Shown: one piece after another, positions 48,101-58,400 of the stretch
Position numbering within the stretch: the stretch's first letter is position 1
How the letters are laid out: each line of letters begins with the position of its first letter
NCBI RefSeq assembly: GCF_905220365.1
Contig: NC_061124.1
Coordinates: 14,324,501 to 14,388,500, forward strand
Length of the DNA: 64,000 nucleotides
Direction of reading: 5' to 3'
Source of the DNA: Vanessa cardui
Taxonomy: Eukaryota > Arthropoda > Insecta > Lepidoptera > Nymphalidae
Position numbers and translations under genes: made by a program
The notes under the pieces: model-generated
Told to the model about the DNA's origin: nothing
The model's input: only the letters and a program-made list of their open reading frames with translations
The model's database searches: none

Positions 48101-51100
48101 GATTATTTTTATATTCTTTAATTGCGTAATAATACACGCATTATCAATATCAGTTTCGTATAAGTAATTTATCTAGAAAGCTATATTAACTAAAAGTAAC
48201 ATTAAAACCAACAAAGAATATAATTACAGTTCCGTCAGTTTTACAGAATTCAAAAACAGCAGCAATCCATATCGCGACTATCACACACCAGGGTTTAATC
48301 CACGTCCACTCACACACAATAGCTTCTACCAAACAACGAAAAGTAATAAACTGAAACAGGTGAACACGAAAATAAGACATGTTTCATTTAGTGAAACTAA
48401 AGGGAATCAAAACAAAAACAGTCCTTATGCTATTGAAAATAAAGTCTACAATAATAGTTGTTGAATGACCCACTGCTCAGTTGGGAAATGTCTTTCCTTT
48501 TAAGAGAAAGATTTGGAGTTTATTTTACTATACTGTTCACTAGAATATACTAGTCTGTGTCGCAGCCGTAATTAGCCATTCAATTAACAGCCTAGCCTTT
48601 TTACTAATCAGTTCAACAGCAAGTTGAATGACATGTGGTTTTTGTCCGAACCCATTATTTTAGTTAATATTTTCAATTTTTATCGGCCAGGCTACCTCGA
48701 TATATTTTTTTACTATTAAAGTAAATACTTGGTTATTACCATATATTGGAATTAATTTATTAATAACTAAACCCTAATCCAATCGCAGAAGGAATACATT
48801 TGCATATTCCATGCGTATTGGTACAATAATAGCTGTGGTGTATTATGCACTACAAACATTACAGTTATTGATTAATATATCTTCAATCAACATATAACAC
48901 AATACAATCACTTTGTTACTTTTATAAACTTTCCAATAGCCACTTTACCTACATTTAATTCTATAGCTGTAGATATTTTTTCGCGAATATATTCTGAATA
49001 TTATTGATTATTAAAGATCTTGACCAATGATATCGCGTCAGTTCAAGATCAAAGTTGTTAATTTTGCGTAAGTCAGCTTGTGGTTGAAACAGACGTTACA
49101 TCACATTGAAACTCTGAGTTAGCATCGGTCTTGAATCATCATTCCGTTACATAGTATAAAACAAAGTCGCTTTTCTCTGTCTGTCAATATGTATGTTGAT
49201 GTAGTTTTTAAGGGATGGTTTTTGTATGTAGTTGGTGTTTACAATGTAGTAAAGAAAGACTGGTAATTTATATAATTTCTACTTTATTTAGTATTACCAT
49301 TGCATCCGTGCGCGGTCGGTTCGCTGGTAAAATAGGATAAAATAAATGAAATACTTACAAATGTACAGCTATCCACGATGCCGTTAAGGGCAAAGAAAAT
49401 TATGACGAAAAAGTCACCCAAGTACAATGTTGCGAAGTACATTGGCCAGAAATAAAATATTGAACCGCTACCTACAATAAATAACAAAATTTTAATTAAA
49501 AATACCGCTGTTACTATATAATTATTATATTATATTAAAGTCTGACTAGTAAAAAGAGATATCCTCTCCTAATAAAAATAGGTTTTGGAGGTTCTTTCAC
49601 AGCTTTAGATGTTTGTAATATATGTAGCTGATATAGTACATTGGTTTAGAGTAAATAATCTTAGACTAAATAATAATAAAACTAAAATTGTGAAATTTAG
49701 TACACCAAATTTACAAAATGTAAAAGCCGATGTAATCATCAACGGGGAATCGATGGATCCAATTGAATCTGCTGAGTTTCTTGGCCTCACTGTTGATGCC
49801 AAGTTGCAATGGGGCCCCCATATTAACGGATTGGCGAGTAGACTGAGGTCTGCGGCATTCGCGGTTAAAAAAATTAGATTATGTACCGATGTTGATACGG
49901 CTCGCTTAGTATATTTCAGTTACTTTCATAGTATAATGTCATACGGTATTGTGATGTGGGGCAACGCAGCCGCTATCCATACCATATTTGTGCTACAGAA
50001 GAGGGCTATTCGCGCAATCTGTAACCTAGGAGCTAAAGAATCGTTAAGGAATAAATTTAAAGAAATCAAGATATTGACTGTTGCTTCTCAATATATATTC
50101 TGTAATGTTATGTATGTACGAAAAAATATTAATGATTTCATGAGAAAATGTGATACTCATAACATTGGTACAAGGAACAAACACAAAGTTGTTACTCCTG
50201 TTACTGGACTACATAGAGTCAGTAACTCCTTTGTGGGGCAATGTATACGGTTTTACAACAGGATCCCAGAAAGCGTTCAAAATGCCTCAGTTGCCAAATT
50301 AAAAAAATATATTAAGGAACGCTTGTGTGCAAAAGGTTATTATACAATTAATGAGTTTATGATTGATAGCAATAGCAAATTGATAGCAGCTTGGGAATGA
50401 AACGATCGCCTCCTGGCTATTTCATCTCATATTAAATTGTTTATTGATATAATATATGAGACAAACAAAAAAAAAACCCGCTGAGTTTCTTTCGCCGGTT
50501 CTTCTCAGGTCAGGGTATTTTCTTTTCCGAACCGGCGGTAGTGTTTCAAATGACCATCAATAAGAAAGTGTAATGCTTCTGTATTGAATAAACTTATTTG
50601 AGTTTGAGTTTGAGTTTGGTTTAAACAAAAATACATTAACACAAGTTGCGCTTGCTTGAGATAGAATCCGCAATATATTAGCCACTTTATCGTGACCCCT
50701 GAAACTGAACAAGAAACTTTTATATCTTTTAATTATTCTTGGTTCTGATTTTCAACATACGCCAATCTACAAAAGAGCTTATGTCAACGTAAATAATTAA
50801 ACTTCTATATAGATTTCAGACGTTTCATTTTGAGGCAACATTAGGGAATTATCTTATTGTCAATGACAATAAAATACATCAATGAATATAATTCCCAATC
50901 AAATCCAAAAACCAAAGTTATTAAACAGCTCATTGCGTATTTACAAACATATCAATTAACCGATGATTATATTATTATGTGTAATTCAATTGATTTAATT
51001 AATTTATACATAACATAATCATACATATAGTTTAATCAAATTGTATAGTATAGTATAATTAATTTGATTTAGGTAATATATTAAATGAGATATTTTTATT

Positions 51101-54100
51101 GGAAAGCCTTATATCTTATTTTTTTTACTTTGCATCTATAGTTTCTCTCACGGCGAAAATTTATATGATTTTTTTATATGTAGTTACATTGATTGTGTTA
51201 AAGATTGGGTACAAGATAATCATTTTGAACGTAGATCAAAAAATATTTATTAAAAATATATCAGAATGTAAAGTATTTACAAATATTTTGCAATATATTT
51301 ACCGTAATTCCAGTAAATAATCGTAGCTTTTATGTGATTTTCACAATATTTTTTCATCAAATACGTCGTCAGAGCTCGAAATAAATAATAAACGGCATTT
51401 GATGTTATTATAACAGCGCTGTTTCGACTTGGCTTAATCTGTAATATATACATTGATTGATTTATCTTTCTAAAGTATTTGTGTGAAACATCTATTGGCA
51501 TGCTAGCCTAAACTCACTAAAGTTCTTATGTTACAACACATTTTAGTATGAAAAAAATTAAGTACCTCATTTTTGCTTCTAGCGCTCACAATATGAGCTA
51601 TCGGAGGCGCTGTCATTGATTCTGCTAACAAGTCAAAATCAGCGTTCTAAAAATCAATTAAATAGCTATTAATTACACTTATATTCTTTAAGAAAATAAA
51701 AATGTCTTATTTGTGATTATTATATAATAATTAGTATTTAATTAAATTAAATTATTATTATTTAATAATTAGCGTGCTATGGAAAGGGCTATGCTCGGTT
51801 TTTCTCTGCGGGATCGCATCAGAAATGAGGCGATCCGCCAGAGAACCAAAGTCATCGACATAGCCCACCAGATTAGTAAGCTGAAGTGGCAGTGGGCTGG
51901 CCATATTTGTCGCAGAACCGATAACCGTTAGGGGAAACGTGTTCTAGAGTGGAGACCGCGTCTCGGCAAACGTAGTGTAGGACATCCTCGGGCACGGTGG
52001 TGTGACGACTTACGCAAGACGGCTGGCAGGAGCTGGATGCGTGTAGCCCAAGAACGATCTCAGTGGCGTGCAATTGAAGAGGCCTATGTCCAGCAGTGGA
52101 CGGAAATGGGCTGATGGATGCATGGATGGATATAATAATTCTCAATAAAATTTAGTTACTTATATTGATTATACAATTTGTTAGAAAGCATTTTGTAATT
52201 ACTTGAATTGCTGATTATGTCCTTCCATCCGACTTCAGTAGCGACTATATGTATACTTTATATATATTATTATGTACTTATATGTATTTTTTACTCAGGA
52301 TTTCATAAGATAGAAAACTAACACGACCGGAAAGAGTTCAGAAGTCCAAGCAATCTTTAAAATGTGTATTATATATGAACTTAAAATCTTAAGTAATTTC
52401 CTCAGCTAAAAACACAATGACTTCTACAGGCCTAACTTGGAGTTTGAATTCACGACCCCAGAATTTTCAAATCTATATACTAACCAACGAAGAAGTCATT
52501 ATTGTTACTAATATGAACTTGGCTTGACACGCTACCGCGTATATATATCTAAAGAAAAGTGCTATTTATAAAAAGGTTTTATATAATTCAACAATAAAAT
52601 ATATAAAAAGCATAATCCACAAATTATTTGAATTTCGAAATGAAACCTGTAATTATGCAATGAATTAAAATGTTTGCTTTAAGCATTGTGCCTTGCATGG
52701 TCTACTAATTAAGCTACGAGTGACTGTAGTAAAGTTTTTTTACGATGCACCGATTCCCTCTTAAGTGACATTAACGCCATTCGGAATGTATTTAACGATT
52801 ACAAAACTCCTAACCAGTTATTTAGGTTTTAATTTAAATATACAAAGAGGTTATACTAATTACGTATCTTATTTTTTTAATTTTGATATGCTCGGTTAAT
52901 CATTAACGTAAAATAATAATAAATGTCAAAATATTTATATAATGATATTGTTAAAAGCAAAAAAATGTATTAAAACCTTGTAATCTCAAGACATGTTGGA
53001 AGTCATTTTGGGAATCATGAAAATGGTAATGGTAATAAAAATAGTAATTACAAAAATAATATTTACATTTTTAGGTGACTTTTAAGACATTATGGCATAT
53101 GTTTAAAATAGTGGAAAAGAAATATCTGTATAATATTTATTTTTATGCATGTTGAAGAATTCATTATATTGGTTTGTACTGAGTGACAGTAATTTAATAT
53201 TATCAGAGAATCAATTAGGGAAATGAAAATAAATATTATATTATAGCAACAACAAAGCAAGCAACAAATTAACAATAATTCAGTAAAACATTTTTTTTTC
53301 GATTGGACCGTAGCTGTTGGCCAGAGTGGCCTCTACAGCGTCACTGGGCGGGACAGTAATACAATAATTGTTCTACGCTATAAATATCCGTTGACGAACA
53401 TCTATCCAAAAATGATTTAATAAATCAGCACCATCTATGGGCACTAGCTTGTAACATCACAATTATCCAAATCAATTTTTAATTCAAAGAATGAAGCTTT
53501 ATCTTACCATTAAATACCTTCGATGATCTTCATCGTGTGTTTCGACTGTTTGAATATTTGAGTCTTCGTACACTATTACTAAGTGTATAAATATCATTAT
53601 GAACATACTGATGAGCGCTAAGTGTGTATAGTGTAATATCTGCAATGATAAAGTAAATATTAGTATACTTTATTACAGACAAAAGAAAGAAAGACGTACC
53701 ATTTTAATAACCATTACCAATGTAAAGCTATGTATATACTTCTGCCAGAAACATCTATTACGCAAAACAAGACAAGTCTCCATAGATTTAAGGATTTTTT
53801 ACGATAAAAACTATCAATAAAATGAAATGCTGTCGAAAGCTATGAAACACAAGCAACAAAACGGAAATGTAAAAAAAAACTCCCTACAGTGGGGATTATA
53901 ATAAAACCCTTTCATCCAAATCCGTTTAGGCATTTAAAAGTTATGGTGGCATAAATTTACATACCTGAATCCTGAAAACATTAGGCTCCTTTTTTGGGCA
54001 TCGGTGATAAAAGTAAACACTATTAGAGATATTAAGGCCTTTTCTTAATAACAATTTACGGAAATATTTTTAAAATGTTATAAATTTCATGTACTTTATT

Positions 54101-55373
54101 TTCCGTGACTAATTTTGGTTACCTGGGCCATTCTTAATCAAAATAAACTTTATTCAAGTGGGCTTTTACAAGCACTTTTGAATCGTCATTTAACAATTAA
54201 GTGAAGAAGAACCGGCAAGAAACTCAGTAGTTACTCTTTTTCAATATTTAAAAAAATACAGTCATGTTAGTTATAACAATTATTTAAATTAATATATCCT
54301 GCCTGGAAGTCAATAGGTACAGTAATACAAGTCATCTTCACAGTTTTTATTAATGATCACAAGATTGTAAGCAAAAACAGTTGTGCCCAATTTGTTTCAT
54401 CCTTATAATCGAATGAGATGGGTATATTAAACACGATTGAAAATAATTTAGGCTCAGGGCTAACTAAAAGCATATCGACAGAAAACTCAAAAACATTTTT
54501 TTATTGGCTCGAGCCAGCTTACACTGGGGACCACAACAACGAAGAACGCCGAACTAATGGATATTATTTTTTCTAATCCAAAATGGAACGGGAGATTCGT
54601 TATTATTTTAGCCGAAAGATATTCCGAACATTTCCATTAGTAAAAATACTCACCTTCCAAACGAGATTGTTAAAGAGATAGTTGTAGCTGAGTCCTACAA
54701 AAATCCACATAAAAGCCATTAATATGAATTGTTGATGGTGCTGGCCCTCAGTCACGGTGTTAAGGAAATAACTATAAACAAATATCATTATCAAAAATTA
54801 AATGTAGCATTGGCAATTAAAACAGAACTATCATTCGTCAATTTGGCGACTTAATTTGGCGTAAAGATCATTTTCGGATAACAAATAGATAAATATTGAA
54901 GATTTTGAATAGTATTTCGTCTATTTTACAAATTTTGCCAATGTTACATTTAAGTTGTGTCCTCCTCTACTGGGATACACATATCGAAACTCAAAAATTA
55001 TTATTATAAAACTTATAATCAAACTTTAAAATATGTTTACTTTTCCGTAAAAGAAGATCTTGATAATTAATTAAAAGCTGTTATTTTGTATATCAACTGT
55101 TAAGTTAATTTTGATCTAAATGTACAATTTTATAAGAAAGTGGTATCTACATATATATACGAGTATAATAATTCAATTATTTAATTTGATTGGTAGTATA
55201 ATGTTCATTGCATATTTCTATTTTAAAGGGGTAAATGTAGCACTTTAAGGTAAGCAGTCTTCACCACCCATGGACATTAGGTGATAGCTATAGTGTCTTG
55301 GGAAGTAAGATAGTATGGCTGCGTCACCTTTCAATTCGATACACGACTACTAAATGTTACGGTTTGGCGGAAG

Positions 55374-55415
<42 letters not shown>

Positions 55416-58400
55416 GAACCTTACCACCAAGTAAATCTAAAACCAAATAGAAAAACACGTACTCAAAGTACTCAATTTGAGCAAACGATATATTTTCCTT
55501 CGACGAGGTAGAGTAGTAGTATCCTTCATATGTTATATTTGTATCGCTCACTTTCTTTGCGAATTCTGATAAATTGTAACAAGTGAATATACCACCGTCA
55601 AACTCCATGGTAGTATTCAAACATCTGAAAAATTATAGTTCCTAAAATCCTTCCAAAGATGGAATGTTGTTTAGTATTTTCATTCTGTTACCTATTCCAC
55701 GGCATCTTGTGCATCAACCCTGCTACTATAAATAGTATGTAGAGGGATGTATTATTTAGTAAGATGAATATTTCGAAAATGCCAGTGATCACAAATATTA
55801 CGTTAAGCCCTGTAAATATTTTTATAGTTATGTTAAGCCAACAAAATAATCTGTAAAATTATTATCATTCCAACGTTTTTGAAGCAGTATTTGAACTTAA
55901 ACACTTAAATTTATTGTTATATTCATTCTATAATATATAACTCACCGTAGCATATTGGTACCATTTTCGGAAGAAAAAAATGATGATCCGGAGAATATGT
56001 ACTCAGAAAAATATAGACGTAGGCCATTGGTAAGCTTTTGCATAACACGTTGAATATGTAAAACCAGAAAAATCTGTAAATTGTTTACAATATGGGTGAA
56101 AATTATAAATAACAACTTACAGTCTAAGTTAAATGGGTTTGCATAAATGATCATTGAGATAATCAAGCAACGCAGGAAATATTGTAGTGCACAATTTCAT
56201 GTGTGCACTAACATGCACATTCAATTTATGTAATGGCAATCTGAACATAAATATTTTCGACATAAATTCAATTTTATTTTAATATTCATGTTTTCAATTA
56301 TAAATTATTGGCCATCTCAAATTTGGACCTCAGAGTATCTGACTCTAAATCTATCCTATAACCTCATAAAATAGCTACCAAAAGTATGAAATTTGAATGA
56401 ATCCACTAAATCAGCCATATAACATACGATACATACATACGATACATATATACGATATATACGATATACAGAAAGATTATTTATATTGTCATTTGTAATA
56501 AAAGCATTGCTGAGTATTAAGATGATAAAAGAATACAGTACAGTGAACTGGCAGAAATCGTGCCACAGGAAAAAGTGTCATGCTTCCTTCAGGCGAACTT
56601 TCCCTCTCTTTCTAATTATCTCTGTCTCTTTCTGTGGCATACGGTTCAATATAATATTATTTAATCTTGCCTTTTAATTATTCTTAATCGTTGCTGATTT
56701 ATTTCACAGTCTGTTACTTAATCTATATTAATATTATTAACGTGAAAGTAACTTTATCTGTCTGTCTGCCTGTCGCTTTAATGATTTGATTTTAATGAAA
56801 TTTGCTATGAATCAAAGAACTGGGATATGACAAATAACACCCTGAAACGCGAGCAAATCGATCGGGTGACTAATAGTAGATAATATATATCATCAACGTC
56901 ATCCTCCTGCCCTTATCCCAATTTTATTCGGGGTCGGCGCAGCATGTCTTCTCCTTCCATACTTCTCTGCCAGACGTCATCTCACAAGTAACATTCTTTC
57001 TAACCATATCGTCTTTCACACAATCCATCCATCGTTTCCTTGGTCGTCCTCAACCATATAGTAGATAATATATAGAGAAAGTGAATTCGTTCCAAAGTTA
57101 TCCGATGGTTACTCTCGTTTTGGAGCTTTCATCTCGATGAGATAATATTTTTCTTCAAATTTATAGCAAAAATAATAATATATTCTAAGCCATATAAAAA
57201 ATAAACAAATAAATAAATCAATATTGGACAACAACACATACATTACTCTGATCCCAATGAAAATGGCTAAAGCACTTGTGTTATGGAAAATTAGAAGTAA
57301 TGACGGTACCACAAACACCGAGACAACTTATAAAAGTAATAAACTTTCTACATCGACTCGCTCGGGAATCGAACCCGGGACGTCAGAGTGGCCTTGAAAA
57401 CCGGTGTAAAACACTACTCGACCACGGAGGTCATCATATAAAAGTTATTGTAATATATCAACTTGTTTAACTTTATACAGACCTGTTCACACTGTTCTGT
57501 TGCATACACAGTAATTCAATTTTGCTCACAGTGGACGTGTAACAACGGTAAAACGATAGCTTTTCCATCCAAGTCGCGTCAATTGTCGGCCTAAGTGACT
57601 TTTCCTCAGTCTGTGATGATAAAGTATTATTTAATATTTAGTAAACAGTCTATGTTATAGCAGTCGGAGCCGAGATGGCCCTGTGGTTAGAATGCGTGCA
57701 TCTTAACTGATGATTGCGGCTTCATGTTAAGCCTAGGCCACTGAATTTTTATATACTTAATTTGGGTTTAATTCATCTTGTGCTCAGCGGAGCAGGATAA
57801 CTCGATAATATCGTGAGGAATCTTTCATAGAAATTCTGCCACATGTGTATCCACCAACCCACATTGGGAAATTTACAGGCTGTTTTAAATAGTCTACAAT
57901 ACGTGTGAAAATGTATGTGCGTGTGCGCGTGTGCGTGCGTGTGTGTATGTGTGTGTGTGTGTTTGTGTTACAGTATGTGTGTGTGTGTGCGTGTGTGTAC
58001 CTGAGTGTGGGCGTCTGTGTGTGTGTGCGTGTGTGATATCGTATACGACCGGATTGACTTTAGGAAACACTACTAACTTTGAAACTCTGAGTCGTTACTG
58101 AGAAATTCTTGAACAAAATACCTAATATTTTTTAAAGCCGGACAGATCCCACAGCTTAAACAATTATATATTTGACAGCTGTCTCATCAATTTAAGAAGC
58201 AATAAAAATTATATTTGTATCTAACTTAATAAAATTTCTTTATTTTGAGATGTCTGAATAAGGATAGTAATTGTTTTTTTTTTATGGAATAGGTTGGCGT
58301 ACGATTATATAGGCCACCTGATGGTAAGAGGTCACCATCACCAATAGACATTGAGGCTGTAAGAAATATTAACTATTGCTTACATCGTCACTGCGCCACC

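Noticed and set aside
52385..52490. Another tRNA-derived SINE on the minus strand ('ggttagtatatag', 'ttcaaactcc')
   Set aside because: A and B box-like pieces are present, but only one diverged copy exists in the window, too little to define a family.
53300..53420. GC-rich block in an SLC6-like intron as an extra exon
   Set aside because: No frame fits between exons 6 and 7, whose direct junction already matches the family.
53508..53518. Alternative donor for SLC6-like exon 7
   Set aside because: GTATTT at the earlier position changes the phase and creates a stop in exon 8.
57912..58035. CRISPR-like or satellite array
   Set aside because: It is a simple dinucleotide-type microsatellite without spacers, in a eukaryotic genome.
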